64,000 bases of DNA from the NCBI GenBank assembly GCA_964622325.1, contig CAZUOJ010000010.1, forward strand, positions 1 through 64,000. The letters run 5' to 3'. Below the pieces are notes generated by a model that did not search any database, was not told the origin of the DNA, and was given only the letters and a program-made list of their open reading frames with translations. This DNA comes from JAJFUB01 sp964622325 (GTDB lineage Bacteria; Armatimonadota; Zipacnadia; Zipacnadales; UBA11051). This document shows positions 39,462-49,894 of this stretch, in pieces. Positions within the stretch are counted from its first letter, which is position 1. Each line of letters starts with the position of its first letter. A program made the position numbers and the translations under genes.

Positions 39462-42400
39462 CTAAATTCCTTCGATGACAAAGACACGACGCTCGCCAAA
39501 ATAGGCGCGGCCCTGGCTGTACATTTCACAGGAGATTGTGTGTTTGCCAGGCGTGACTTTGGAAATCAACACAAAGGCAGGAATTGTCGCATCTGCTAAA
39601 TAAGGCGTGTCTGCCGCAATGGGCGCTGTAAATGGCAGCCCATATTTTTCTCGTCCCGCCAAAAACACGCCGCCTTCATTCAAGCCGGCTTTTGGCGCTA
39701 GCCATGTCGCTTCTCCCAAATTCCCCACAGAAGCTCGACACAATACACGAACGCCTACAGGGGCTTGTATTGTTTGCCCGTCTTGCACTGGCTGCCATTG
39801 TCCCTCCCCGATTTGGATTTCCAGGCTGTTGAATTCCGCATTTAAGAAAATGGGCGGATTGTGGCCATTATACGGCGTGCCTCCTACAGCCGTGAGAGGG
39901 CAATTTGCTGAATTCGTCCCCGTGCCAGCTGTGCGCACATAAGGCCGCTTGCCAGATTTTACTAATTCCAGATACTGTTGTGAATATAAGGGCCAGGAGT
40001 CAGGATAATGCGTGTCCAGATCTAACACGATATAATCCGTTGGCGGCAAATGCTGGACATGCTCAAAACGCGGCAGATATTGTCGCATTATCTCTGCCGC
40101 CGGACGCAATGTGCCATCTGGCTCCACAAGCCCAAAATCGCTGTTTTCGCCCAGGCGGAAGCCGCCCGGCCACCACCAGGGAGCAGCCCCGCGCGCTCCC
40201 GATTCCAAAAACATCTCATAGAAGTTTCGCAATTCCGTGGCCTGGCGCTGCAATTCCTCGGCCTTAATATGAACAAGCTCCGACTGCCACTCTGTGTGAA
40301 TGCCGTTGACAGTATAGCCGAACTCCATCCATACAACGGGCTTCTCCCGGCCCAAAAAGCGATAGAACAATGTGACGAGTCCGCCTTTGCGAATATCGTC
40401 CGGAGGCGTAAGCGTGCCTATCCCGTTTGTTTGCAAATTGTAGCCCTCTGGATCGAGAAAATCCATGTGTTTGGCTGCCCCCGGGCTGTGAATATGTGCA
40501 AAATGGGCGCCATAAGGAATTCCACAGGCGCCGCCGCGAAAAGAAATCAAATGCTTCGGATCCCAGCGCCGCAAAGGCTCAGCGATATCGCGATAAGCCG
40601 CGGAGATGAGATCGGCATGCGCCCGCCTGAAGGCGGCTACATAGCGATCCCAGGGGCCGTGCTGCTGACATTGCTGCACTTCTGGAATCGGCACAAGGCC
40701 TTCGCTTGTCAACGCAGGCTTAAATTGCCAATCCGCAAAAGCATTCTCATAAGAGCCATAGCGCTGAATTATCCAGCGATTCCAATCCGCCAGCATAAAA
40801 TTGAGCCGGCCCTGCCATGGCGTATCAATCGGCTCCCAGGCTAATTCCCAGCACATAATGGCCGGATGATCTTTTAAGCCTGCTTGTGTGATGTATTCTT
40901 TAATTTTTTCAAAGCTTCCGCCATAATATGGCCGGCCAAAAGGCAAAAAGAAAAAGACTTTCATCCCGTAACGCTGACAGCGCTCCAGGAAATCCAGCTG
41001 ATCACGAAAGGCCAGGGGATCCTTCGGATTAGGCGGCACAAGGGCTTGTACAGCGCTAAGGGCATTTACGCCCAGTGCCTGCAATTGCTGCAAATCGCGC
41101 TCGATGATTTCGGGATCATAACAGCTGCGCTGATACACATTTAGTCCGGGATAGCCCCCGATCCAATTCGCCCAATAATTGACGCCTTTGAAATGCCATC
41201 GCTTGCTGCCCAGCATAAAATGGCTTCCTTCCACACGCACAAACTCTTCTGGCCTGGCGGGCGTAATCCGTATCTGCTCAATGCGATGGACAATGCGATC
41301 AATGAGGCGATTGCCCATAAGCAAGCTTGTCTCGACGATATAGGCGCCAGGGGGCGTAAATGTGAGCTTTACGGGCCAACAAGCTTCGGCTGTGGCTTGG
41401 GGCGCCACGCGGAAGGCCTTGCGGCTATTAAACACAATTCGTCCGTGCGCGTCTTTGAGCACGCTGGCGATTGTCAGCTCCTGTGCCTGACGACTCAAAT
41501 TAATGGCTGTGCCGCCGAGGATAGCTGTCTCGCCTGGCTTATAGCTGAACAGCTCTGCGCCGCCTTCTAACAAAAAGCAGCCGCGGATCATCGCCTTAAT
41601 TGTATCCTGCAAAACAGGCGCCAGTTCGCTTCGCACAGCCTGGGCAGGATCGCTTACAGCCACATTAACCCACATGGCATTGGGATATACAGCATCGCCA
41701 AGGAGCAACGACACGAGGCTCCCCCGCTTTCGCCCGGAAGCATCGTATGCGTCCAATATCGGCAGCCAGCGCCAGGCTCGTTTCCGATGAAGCCCGCGCC
41801 CTTTCTCTCGCCAGACGGGCGCATAGGCAGGCTGCGTCCAGGCCACAGGACGCATTTTTGTTATCTGCTGGACATCAGCCGCCTGCAATCTCGTAATTTC
41901 ATTCATGGGATAGATTTTGTAAGAAGGGCACAAAATCTCTAGGCTGGGCACACTAAAATCTATAGGGGGAATTTGGCTGGCCTGTGCAGCGGCGATATTG
42001 CGAATCCAATATGTGTGGGGGCCTGGCCGCACTTTTTTCGTGTGGCTGCCGGCTAGGCCAAAAACAATGGCTTTCACATTTTGGGGTTGCAGCCGATCTC
42101 CCGGCCCGCCGCGATTTGGCGTCGGCGAATCAGGCCAATAGGAAAAATCCATCGGCTGCAACAAAAATGTCTGCCAATCCGGGCTCAATTCCACAACAGC
42201 AATCCAGCGTGAGCCATCCTGCTCGACACATTCTATGGAGAGCTGAGGCGTTTCTGGATCCCCCTTAGCCTCAAAAAGCAATCCGTAATATTGTTCATCA
42301 AAGAGGGGAGGAGCTATATCTGCTCGCCATGTATCCCAATTTTTAAGTTCCGAATGAAAGCGCCAGGCCGCCTCGCCTGAAGCAGGATCGCGCGCCACAG

Positions 42401-43487
42401 AGGAGGACAATTCCGGATGTGAGCTTTGCCGCTGCCACGCCTGGGGCGCGATGGCAATAGGGCGGCGAGGCAATGTCGCCGCCCACGCGTTCTGCCATTG
42501 CGCGCGTGGCAGCCAGCCTTGCGGCATAGCCCCGAGCAATGTCTGGAAGGCCGGCGCCCCCAAACATATCATCTTGCCTCCACATTGCGCTGCTTCCAGC
42601 ACGCGATCACGGGCGCTCACAGGAACATTTCTGGCATCGGCTAAAATGAGCACATCCAGTTTGTCCCACGGCAGCGGCTGGGCAAGCTGTTCCCAGGGCA
42701 ATATCGTCACGCCATAGCCATGCTCACGAAGCATTTGGGCTAAGCGGGGCGCCACATTCTGTGCCGCATCCGGAATAATGGCGATTGTGCCCTGGGGGCC
42801 CTTCGACAAAGCCACAGGCGGAGCCGCCGGGGGATATGCTGCTTTTACATTGAGCTTTTCAAATACGCCCTGCATGGAAGAACATGTCAAGGCTGGGCGC
42901 CCCTGACGAACGGCGACGCCGCGCGTCAGAGAATAGCTCTGCTCCCAGAGGGCATTTGTTTCTGCCTCTGTCACACGGCCTACAATGGTTTCCGCGCTGA
43001 GCGTCAATTGCAAATGATAGCGCTGGCCATATTTCCAGCTTTGCAAATCGCCCCGGCTACTTCCTGGCAAACGTGTTGTCGGAGAACGCAATCCGCTTTG
43101 CGCTTGATGTTCCCCCTCTAACATTTCCACAAGCTCAAAATAATGTTCTTCCCGCGGCCCCGCCACAAGCAACAGACGCCAATGATTGAGAGGATCAGCA
43201 CATACGGCCAGGCCAGCCGTAGCATAGCCTCCCTCTTCCCGCCCTGAAATGATGATATCTGCTTCCATTGTGAGCTCTTGGGGGGAAAGCCCTGTCGCTA
43301 CAATAAAAGCCGTGCCTTGTGCTATCTGAAAAATGGCTTTGCCTTCTTTAATTGTCCAGCAGTCTGGCCCCCAGCGCTCATAACGACGGGGCTGGAAAAA
43401 ATCTAAGGCCCTTTGTTGTGCTCCCACAGATAGCGTCCACACTGAGGCCATGAAACAAAAGGCAAACAAATAAAGACGCCTTATCAT
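39462..43487 (-). CDS. Giant GH-A clan glycoside hydrolase with amidotransferase-like module, secreted
   Basis: 1341 aa from the ATG at 43487 (GGAGGCGAAAGGAA upstream; a start at 43505 is possible). Signal peptide MIRRLYLFAFCFMASVWTLS. Modules: a DUF1080/LamG-like sandwich (about 27-225); an alpha/beta amidotransferase-like domain (about 235-320); a second sandwich; an Ig-like domain; a GH5/GH2-type barrel (about 770-1160); and a beta C-terminus. In the barrel, CWELAWEPID (acid/base Glu near 881) and PVVWMEFGYTV (nucleophile Glu near 1054) are in place, so it is probably active. Clan GH-A covers beta-mannosidase, beta-galactosidase and cellulase activities; I cannot choose. It is the last gene of a minus-strand set with a DUF6785 protein and another giant glycosidase. 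Confidence 0.83.
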   Translation of the reverse strand: MIRRLYLFAFCFMASVWTLSVGAQQRALDFFQPRRYERWGPDCWTIKEGKAIFQIAQGTAFIVATGLSPQELTMEADIIISGREEGGYATAGLAVCADPLNHWRLLLVAGPREEHYFELVEMLEGEHQAQSGLRSPTTRLPGSSRGDLQSWKYGQRYHLQLTLSAETIVGRVTEAETNALWEQSYSLTRGVAVRQGRPALTCSSMQGVFEKLNVKAAYPPAAPPVALSKGPQGTIAIIPDAAQNVAPRLAQMLREHGYGVTILPWEQLAQPLPWDKLDVLILADARNVPVSARDRVLEAAQCGGKMICLGAPAFQTLLGAMPQGWLPRAQWQNAWAATLPRRPIAIAPQAWQRQSSHPELSSSVARDPASGEAAWRFHSELKNWDTWRADIAPPLFDEQYYGLLFEAKGDPETPQLSIECVEQDGSRWIAVVELSPDWQTFLLQPMDFSYWPDSPTPNRGGPGDRLQPQNVKAIVFGLAGSHTKKVRPGPHTYWIRNIAAAQASQIPPIDFSVPSLEILCPSYKIYPMNEITRLQAADVQQITKMRPVAWTQPAYAPVWREKGRGLHRKRAWRWLPILDAYDASGRKRGSLVSLLLGDAVYPNAMWVNVAVSDPAQAVRSELAPVLQDTIKAMIRGCFLLEGGAELFSYKPGETAILGGTAINLSRQAQELTIASVLKDAHGRIVFNSRKAFRVAPQATAEACWPVKLTFTPPGAYIVETSLLMGNRLIDRIVHRIEQIRITPARPEEFVRVEGSHFMLGSKRWHFKGVNYWANWIGGYPGLNVYQRSCYDPEIIERDLQQLQALGVNALSAVQALVPPNPKDPLAFRDQLDFLERCQRYGMKVFFFLPFGRPYYGGSFEKIKEYITQAGLKDHPAIMCWELAWEPIDTPWQGRLNFMLADWNRWIIQRYGSYENAFADWQFKPALTSEGLVPIPEVQQCQQHGPWDRYVAAFRRAHADLISAAYRDIAEPLRRWDPKHLISFRGGACGIPYGAHFAHIHSPGAAKHMDFLDPEGYNLQTNGIGTLTPPDDIRKGGLVTLFYRFLGREKPVVWMEFGYTVNGIHTEWQSELVHIKAEELQRQATELRNFYEMFLESGARGAAPWWWPGGFRLGENSDFGLVEPDGTLRPAAEIMRQYLPRFEHVQHLPPTDYIVLDLDTHYPDSWPLYSQQYLELVKSGKRPYVRTAGTGTNSANCPLTAVGGTPYNGHNPPIFLNAEFNSLEIQIGEGQWQPVQDGQTIQAPVGVRVLCRASVGNLGEATWLAPKAGLNEGGVFLAGREKYGLPFTAPIAADTPYLADATIPAFVLISKVTPGKHTISCEMYSQGRAYFGERRVFVIEGI

Positions 43488-43559
43488 TTCCTTTCGCCTC
43501 CACATAGTTCTTGCGTCCTTAAAAACGCATTAGGCTTTGTTTCAGCTTTTTCGAAAGGA

Positions 43560-45518
43560 TTAGATAAAGTTTTTGTATGTCCGTATATGAGCGAGTGGCC
43601 CAATGGCGCCCCATAAGGAGCCGAACACATAATCTCCTAAAAGCAAGCCTAAAAAGAAGCGCAGGGCTTTTTGATGTCCATGGCGGCCCCCGTAGCGTAA
43701 AACTATCACTTTAATCAGCCAACCCATTAAAAACGAATGCCAAAAATAATTCATCGCAAAGCTATTGGCTAAGGCATAGCCAGCGGGATGCAAGGGCAAG
43801 GGCGTATTGAAATGCAGCCAGCGCAGGCCCCAAAATATGCCTCCGCCCGCAGCCAATGCAATGATAGAGGCCCTTTTGGGGCCTCCCATTGTGTTCAGCC
43901 AGTTCGCCAGACGTACATAGCTTTCATTGCCGACCCATGATTTAAAGGCCAGGCATTTGGCTTGGGCTCCTTCGCGAAATGTGATATGAGCATTTGCCCA
44001 ATAAGATAGCACAATGCCGATAGCGGCTGCACACAGCAAAGTGCGCAGCAAAGGCCGCAGCTCCTGGCCTGTGACATCCCACATTTTCATACTTTCTAAC
44101 TGAAAAGGCATGGGATGACTGCGATAGCCGCGATTAAACCAATACACAACAGAAATTGCTGTGAGCTGCTGGGGCCCCAAAAATCGCGCGCCGAATATAG
44201 ACACGAGGAGCCGCTGGGGATTAATATAATAAATCTCATGCGGCGTCCCCAGCTCCGCCCGCACACGTGTGATCGCAATAGACAACAGGCCCCATAGGGA
44301 AACAAACGCTAACATCACAAGGCCATTCATCCCCACAAACAAAAAGAAGCCACACAAAACGAGGAGACAAATGGCTCCCCCGATGATTGCTTGGCGATAC
44401 AAAAGAGCTTCCGCATCTTCTTGCGTCCAGGCTTTCTTCCAGACTCGCTGCAGATGCTGCTGGCTTGTGGCCAGCGCTCCCCAGGCCAGCGCCAGCCAGG
44501 CGCCAGCGGCCTGATCCGCCACATACGGGAAGCCCTCCGGCGGCGCTGTCCGCCATCCTAAATAGCCGGCAACAATAAATTGTAGCTGACTCAGCAGGAA
44601 GAACAGCCAGCAGGAAAAGGACAAATCCGCAGGCAAAAAGAAAGCTAAAGCCACGGCAAAAGGATACATTCCGTAAGCAAAACGATACAGCCACAGCCAG
44701 GGAATTTCACGAAAGGGCGGCCAGACAAGCTTAATGAGCGGCACAGCCGGAACGGCGTCGTTCAGCACATGCAGGCCGTTCAGAATGTCTATAAAGCCCG
44801 CCAGGCCAAAGCCAAGCCACATCAGGCGATCGGAAAAAAAGCTGCGGCCCGAGGCGCTCATCCTTGTCATTTCCACAGGCAAAACGACAAGAGGATATGT
44901 AAGTCTTTCATGATGGATCCATTGTCGGCGAATAAGCACATTGAAAGCCAGCATCAGGCCCATCATGGCCATTAACATCACGGCCCAGCCCGCCAGCGGC
45001 CGTAAAAAAGGCCCGATGGCTTGTGGCTCCCAAAAGCCGATGCCCCCCTCATAGAAATATCTAAGGGCTGTCGGATCAGAAACGACAAGCGCCCGCGGCA
45101 AATATTTGTGAAAAAGCAGCTCCCATTTATTTTCGGGCGTGGCCAGCCAATGGGCATGGCCGATCGCCCCAAAGAGATTTTGTACTAGATCATGAGCGGC
45201 CAGCGTTTCTGTAACGACAATAATGACATAAATTGTTAAAAGCTCTCTTTGAGAAAGTGCCAGCCGCGGAAAAAAACGCTGGACTGACAAATTCAGCAAG
45301 CTCAGCCCAAATAAAAAAAACACAGGCGTAATGAAAAGCGGCAGGCATGAGCCGTCCATTATCCCCCAGCGGACTTCCGCCAGCACAACCCAATAAGCAT
45401 TAAGCGCCGCGCAAGCCAGGCCTAAACACAAGGAACGGGCTGTTATTGTTTGCTTTGAGGCTGGCATTTCATCACATGCAGCTGCGTTGCGGATTATTTT
45501 TCGTGTGCCTTCGGCCAT
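43560..45518 (-). CDS. DUF6785-family polytopic membrane protein
   Basis: 652 aa from the ATG at 45518, chosen to avoid overlap with the upstream gene; a start at 45566 would overlap its 3' end by 34 bp. About a dozen membrane segments. It shares with the protein at 18834 the motifs LNAYWV, LATPENKWELLF, FPYVADQAAGAWLAL, AITRVRAELGTP, YWFNRGYRSHPMPFQLESMK, LHPAGYALANSFAMNYFW and LGDYVFGSLWGAIGP. The hydrophilic linker seen in that protein is missing. Function is unproven; a transport or membrane-bound glycan role is inferred from its place between two exported glycosidases. The upstream stop codon lies 14 bp away, so the three genes probably form an operon. Confidence 0.87.
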   Translation of the reverse strand: MAEGTRKIIRNAAACDEMPASKQTITARSLCLGLACAALNAYWVVLAEVRWGIMDGSCLPLFITPVFFLFGLSLLNLSVQRFFPRLALSQRELLTIYVIIVVTETLAAHDLVQNLFGAIGHAHWLATPENKWELLFHKYLPRALVVSDPTALRYFYEGGIGFWEPQAIGPFLRPLAGWAVMLMAMMGLMLAFNVLIRRQWIHHERLTYPLVVLPVEMTRMSASGRSFFSDRLMWLGFGLAGFIDILNGLHVLNDAVPAVPLIKLVWPPFREIPWLWLYRFAYGMYPFAVALAFFLPADLSFSCWLFFLLSQLQFIVAGYLGWRTAPPEGFPYVADQAAGAWLALAWGALATSQQHLQRVWKKAWTQEDAEALLYRQAIIGGAICLLVLCGFFLFVGMNGLVMLAFVSLWGLLSIAITRVRAELGTPHEIYYINPQRLLVSIFGARFLGPQQLTAISVVYWFNRGYRSHPMPFQLESMKMWDVTGQELRPLLRTLLCAAAIGIVLSYWANAHITFREGAQAKCLAFKSWVGNESYVRLANWLNTMGGPKRASIIALAAGGGIFWGLRWLHFNTPLPLHPAGYALANSFAMNYFWHSFLMGWLIKVIVLRYGGRHGHQKALRFFLGLLLGDYVFGSLWGAIGPLAHIRTYKNFI

Positions 45519-45532
45519 TAGCTGTGTTTCTT

Positions 45533-48500
45533 TCAAAATCCCTTTATCGTCCAGGGCTGTGTACACGCTTTTTCAATAAGCGCAATCCATTGAGAAGCCT
45601 CTTGGGGCTGGCAAACGAGCAATAAGCATGTCATTGTGTCTTCATCCAAAACAAGGGGCTGTCTAATGTCGCGTTTTTCAAATGTGCGCCAGCGGCCATT
45701 GCGAATGTCGCCAATAAGCACAATTTTGGCGGCACTAACAGGCGCCTCAATTTGTAATCGCCCCGAGGATAACGGCGCAATAAGCAACGCTTGCGTGCGG
45801 CTCAGATCCTGCCGATCTAACGCAAGCGCCATAGCATGACAAAGCGAGGGCGCATGGCCGAAGCGGGGCAACGAAGCCGCTACAATCCTGCCCTCTCCAT
45901 CTGTGGCCACAAAACGCGGATAGCGGATTTGTTCTCCCGGCAATGGCTGAAGCGGATAAGCTAAATGAAATTGCCCGCCTCCTCGTAAGGCCTGATGGAG
46001 AAAATGTGCAGGCACATCCGCTGGGAGCAGGGAGGCGCAATGTTCATCTCTTTTTGTTTCGCCTAAAAAATGCTGATAAAGCGCTTGCATCGTTTCGGAT
46101 ACATCGGCATAATTCCCTATTTCTAAGGGATCAGCGCAATAGATGACATCGCCCTGGCCCACATGATGTGCGTAAAGGCCCGGAGCGATTTGTTGGGCTG
46201 TTGTGGCTGTTAATTCAACACAGGGCTGCAAAAATATCTCTTTCCCCCCCAGATTGGCTCGTTGTTTTTGGGGGCCGCGTTCCGGCGCAGGCGCCAATTC
46301 TCTAACAAATCTTACGCCACACAAAGCCTCCAGACGCTCAAGCCGCGTCCGTTTGCGATCCGCAGCGAAGGAAATATCGCCTGTGACAAGCAGCTGGCCG
46401 CCTCCCTGGACATATTTTAGGACATGCTGAAATGTGGCCTCGTCGGGGCAGAACGGCGCAGGCCAAATCAGCCTTTTTGTCGCTTCCGGGAGGGCCTCTA
46501 TATGCTGCTCATTCAGCACATTAAATTCCACGCCTAAAGCCAGCAATGTGCGGAAGCTGTTGAAGGCCGCTTGGATGGCAATATTTTCTTGATTGCCCAG
46601 GCGAAGGCTGTCAGGCTGCAACACTGTAACAGAAGCGGGGATATAGCGGGGACGCATAAAGCGCCAGATTATGCTCATATTCCGATGCCAATAAGCGACA
46701 TCCTTAGGCACATGGCCATTGGGATAAAAAACGCCCCAGGGGAAAACATTTTCGGAAGCGTCTCGCAGGCACCAATTCTGTATTTTGCAAGCCCCCATCG
46801 CGAAAGCGTAATGCGCCACAGCCATGAAAAGTTCTTTTTGCTGCTCTTCTGTGCGAACAATATGATAGCCTCCAGCGCCGTTTTCTTTCGTCCAAGCCGG
46901 ATGCGTCTTGACGCCATATTCTCCCAGAGACACAGATTTGCCAAATACGCGCAAATCATTCAGCCGCATATGGAGCGGCAAATAAGCAATATCCTCTTCC
47001 GGCGGCCGAAAATAGCCAATGTTGGACAAATCCTGCCCATCAATTGTGAGGCGCAAATCCAGCCCGCCATATGGCTGCTGATAATATTCGGATGTAATCG
47101 GATGTTCCGTGTCATGGGCGCGGATTGCCTGCACATGACGCTGGATCCAGCGCTGCGTCAGCCAGACCTCAAAACGCGCTAAATCCGCCGTGCGGGCGCT
47201 ATCCCAGCGGCGAGAATGCGGCGGCGGATACGCCAGCTTCCCCCATTCTCCATACATCTCCTCTCCCCACGCCCGCAGCAAAGCCTCTGGCGTGCTATAT
47301 TTTTTCGTCAGCCATTGATTCCATAGTGCTGCTAGGGCTTTCGTATCTTCGCGCTTAAATTGAAAATCGCCATTCAAATAATACAGAATGCCAGGATAAG
47401 GCTTCATTCGCTGTGCGTAAGCCTCGCATAAAGCAGCTTGTTTTTCTAGTGGCTCAGCCGAAATAGCGACATTATGTCCGCAGAGCTGACAGGGCATAAA
47501 AATAAGGCCTTCGCGCTGGCAGGATTGCGCCATCGCTTCAAATTGCCGCCATTCTGCCTCATTGTATGTCCAGCCTGGATTGACATATTGCAGATTTTCA
47601 TACAGATTGAAGCCAAAATCGCGGGCTGCGACATGATCCAGATGCCATGTCCAGGGATTTTCGCACGCGCTATTATAGGCATTAGCGTAAGCATCGCTGC
47701 CGAAGATGAATAGAGGCTGGCCATTTACATGTAAATAATTGTCATGAAAGCGCAGCTGGGGGCCGCGTGCGATAATCGCGGGCGCATACGTCAAAAAGCC
47801 TGTGCGCATTTCATCCAGCGGCTGCGATCCGTCCATTAATGTGGCTTGCACAACATACAGGTCGCTAGAGAAACGCGGCGGCTTCCAGGAAGCTGTAACA
47901 GGCGTGCTTTCTCCGGCGGCAACATTCAATAATTTTGTTTCTTGCCAAACAATAGAGCCTTTGTCTGCTGGATATATGGCAAATTTTACACGGCAGTTTT
48001 GCGGCTGCAAATTTTGATTACGGACAAAAACACGACATTCTACAGCCTCGCCTGCCTTATAAAGGGCAAAATTTGTCTCCAGATTATGTAAATACAAGCC
48101 CCGCACAATGAAGCGCGCCGTATTCAGAAAGCCTCGTTCAAGCCAGGGCTGCTTTCCGTCAAACAAATCCCTGTTCTCGACGCCAAAGAACGCCCACATA
48201 GAGTTTGCAAAATAGCCGCGATAATGCAACATCAATGCTCCTGCAGCGCCCCGTGGGCGGCCAAAACGATCCTGAGCCTCCAGCAGCGCAATCCAGCGGG
48301 CATTGTTGTAGCCTTGCACGCCAGCAGCTGCCCAGCCGGCAAAAGAGCCCCGCAGCGAAGCGGCTTTAGGAAACAAAAATTGGGCCGGCGCAGGCAAAAT
48401 TTGAGCTACACGGCGCAACGGGAAGGACGCATCAAAAACGCCAATTTGTGTCGGCAGGACTTGTAAGCCGTCGCCGGGCGTGCCCGTCGCTGTATTCATA

Positions 48501-49894
48501 GGCAGAGGCCGCCATTGCTCAATCGCAGAGAGCCGGATATTGTCAAAATACGCCGCTCCATGCGCCTGATACAAGCCCATTTTTACATGAAGCCGCGTTA
48601 CGCCCGGCGACAAGCGCACATCGTAGCTGTATTCTGTCCAAGGCGTTGTGCCCCGCGCAATGCCATAATCCTTATGGGCAATAAGCTTGTCTCCGGCGTA
48701 TTGATATAACGCCATATAAGCATATCCTGGGCCTGTGACATTTTCGGAACGCATCCAGCCGCGAATTCGGCACAGACGGCCTGTAGCGGGAGCGGGCAAA
48801 TCCAGATAAAAGCGCTGTTCCTCTGGCCCATTCGGGGGGATAGCGACTCTGGCACAATGCTGGCCTTCTTGCGGCTCTTCCTGTACGATTGTACAATTGA
48901 GGCTATCGCGGCGCCATTGGCCGTCCAGCGCCATTCCGCCAATAGGAATGCTTTCCGCCGCCTCAAAGCCCCCATCAGCAATTAAAGAGCGCTTAAGCGC
49001 TTCTGCCATGCGTGCCGCGAAAAGCTCCTTTTCGTCTTTCCATTGCCCAGCGTGATATACAAATAAACGATTGAAGGCATAGCCGCCTATTGAGATAAAG
49101 CTCCCTCCGTGATGCAGATATTCAGTGAAGGCTCCACGCGCGGCGGCAGGAAAGGATTGGCCATAAGGCAACACAACAAAATGATAATGGGCGGGGCGAA
49201 GGCGCTGGCGATCCGCAAGCTCCTGCGCTGATAAATATTCCACACGAAAGCCGGCCTGTTGCAACAATTGGCCTAATCGTTCTGGCCGGGAGGCGGCGCC
49301 GATTACGGGCAGAGTCGGCTCGCGGAAAATGGCTGCCGTAGGCACAGGGGGCCTGCTGCCAGAAGAAGGCTGCCTCACATTGTCAATCCCCAACGGCTGA
49401 TTTCCGGCCACAAGTGTCCAATTATCAAAATAAGCTTTCCCTGAAGCATTATAAATGCCGCAACGAAGGCTAATTGTAGCGACATTGGACTCCAGCCTAA
49501 ATGTCCATGTGAAGCGACGCCATTGTGTTGTGCCTGTTAATTGTCCAAAATCATGAAAGGCAGCTAGTTCGCCCTGTGCGTCAAACTGATATACGGCCAC
49601 ATAGGCATAGCCCGGGCCTTCCACGGGAATGACATTTTCTGCCCGCATTTCACAGCTCACGGAAAATACGCCGCCAAGGCCATCGGCAAAAATGTCCTGA
49701 ATGGCGCTGCCTCCGCCCCCGGCCTCCAAGCACATCCCGCCTTCAGTACGAGGCACACGCTTAATTGGGCCCGTGAATGTCCAAAAGCCCTCCTTCTCAA
49801 AATCGCCGTTAAGGATTAATGACTCCGGCTTTTCCTGCGCTAATATGAGGGGAATAAACAAGAAAAAGAAAAAAAAGAAAAGTCCATATTTCAT
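45533..49894 (-). CDS. Giant GH42-like protein with duplicated CBM-like modules, secreted
   Basis: 1453 aa with signal peptide MKYGLFFFFFFLFIPLILAQ. Modules in order: a CBM4-like sandwich (about 27-165; GPGYAYVAVYQFDAQG); an amidotransferase-like alpha/beta domain (about 190-290); a second CBM4-like sandwich (about 305-455; GPGYAYMALYQYAGDK), clearly a duplicate of the first; a beta region; a GH42-like barrel (about 730-1100) with YYLNGDFQFKRED and VSLGEYGVKTHPAW; and a GH42 trimerisation-like domain (about 1110-1220) with LLALGVEFNVLNEQHI and GGGQLLVTGDISFA. The Glu in LGEYG could be the nucleophile, but the usual Asn-Glu acid/base is not obvious where LNGDFQ stands. It heads the operon with the DUF6785 gene. 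Confidence 0.8.
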   Translation of the reverse strand: MKYGLFFFFFFLFIPLILAQEKPESLILNGDFEKEGFWTFTGPIKRVPRTEGGMCLEAGGGGSAIQDIFADGLGGVFSVSCEMRAENVIPVEGPGYAYVAVYQFDAQGELAAFHDFGQLTGTTQWRRFTWTFRLESNVATISLRCGIYNASGKAYFDNWTLVAGNQPLGIDNVRQPSSGSRPPVPTAAIFREPTLPVIGAASRPERLGQLLQQAGFRVEYLSAQELADRQRLRPAHYHFVVLPYGQSFPAAARGAFTEYLHHGGSFISIGGYAFNRLFVYHAGQWKDEKELFAARMAEALKRSLIADGGFEAAESIPIGGMALDGQWRRDSLNCTIVQEEPQEGQHCARVAIPPNGPEEQRFYLDLPAPATGRLCRIRGWMRSENVTGPGYAYMALYQYAGDKLIAHKDYGIARGTTPWTEYSYDVRLSPGVTRLHVKMGLYQAHGAAYFDNIRLSAIEQWRPLPMNTATGTPGDGLQVLPTQIGVFDASFPLRRVAQILPAPAQFLFPKAASLRGSFAGWAAAGVQGYNNARWIALLEAQDRFGRPRGAAGALMLHYRGYFANSMWAFFGVENRDLFDGKQPWLERGFLNTARFIVRGLYLHNLETNFALYKAGEAVECRVFVRNQNLQPQNCRVKFAIYPADKGSIVWQETKLLNVAAGESTPVTASWKPPRFSSDLYVVQATLMDGSQPLDEMRTGFLTYAPAIIARGPQLRFHDNYLHVNGQPLFIFGSDAYANAYNSACENPWTWHLDHVAARDFGFNLYENLQYVNPGWTYNEAEWRQFEAMAQSCQREGLIFMPCQLCGHNVAISAEPLEKQAALCEAYAQRMKPYPGILYYLNGDFQFKREDTKALAALWNQWLTKKYSTPEALLRAWGEEMYGEWGKLAYPPPHSRRWDSARTADLARFEVWLTQRWIQRHVQAIRAHDTEHPITSEYYQQPYGGLDLRLTIDGQDLSNIGYFRPPEEDIAYLPLHMRLNDLRVFGKSVSLGEYGVKTHPAWTKENGAGGYHIVRTEEQQKELFMAVAHYAFAMGACKIQNWCLRDASENVFPWGVFYPNGHVPKDVAYWHRNMSIIWRFMRPRYIPASVTVLQPDSLRLGNQENIAIQAAFNSFRTLLALGVEFNVLNEQHIEALPEATKRLIWPAPFCPDEATFQHVLKYVQGGGQLLVTGDISFAADRKRTRLERLEALCGVRFVRELAPAPERGPQKQRANLGGKEIFLQPCVELTATTAQQIAPGLYAHHVGQGDVIYCADPLEIGNYADVSETMQALYQHFLGETKRDEHCASLLPADVPAHFLHQALRGGGQFHLAYPLQPLPGEQIRYPRFVATDGEGRIVAASLPRFGHAPSLCHAMALALDRQDLSRTQALLIAPLSSGRLQIEAPVSAAKIVLIGDIRNGRWRTFEKRDIRQPLVLDEDTMTCLLLVCQPQEASQWIALIEKACTQPWTIKGF

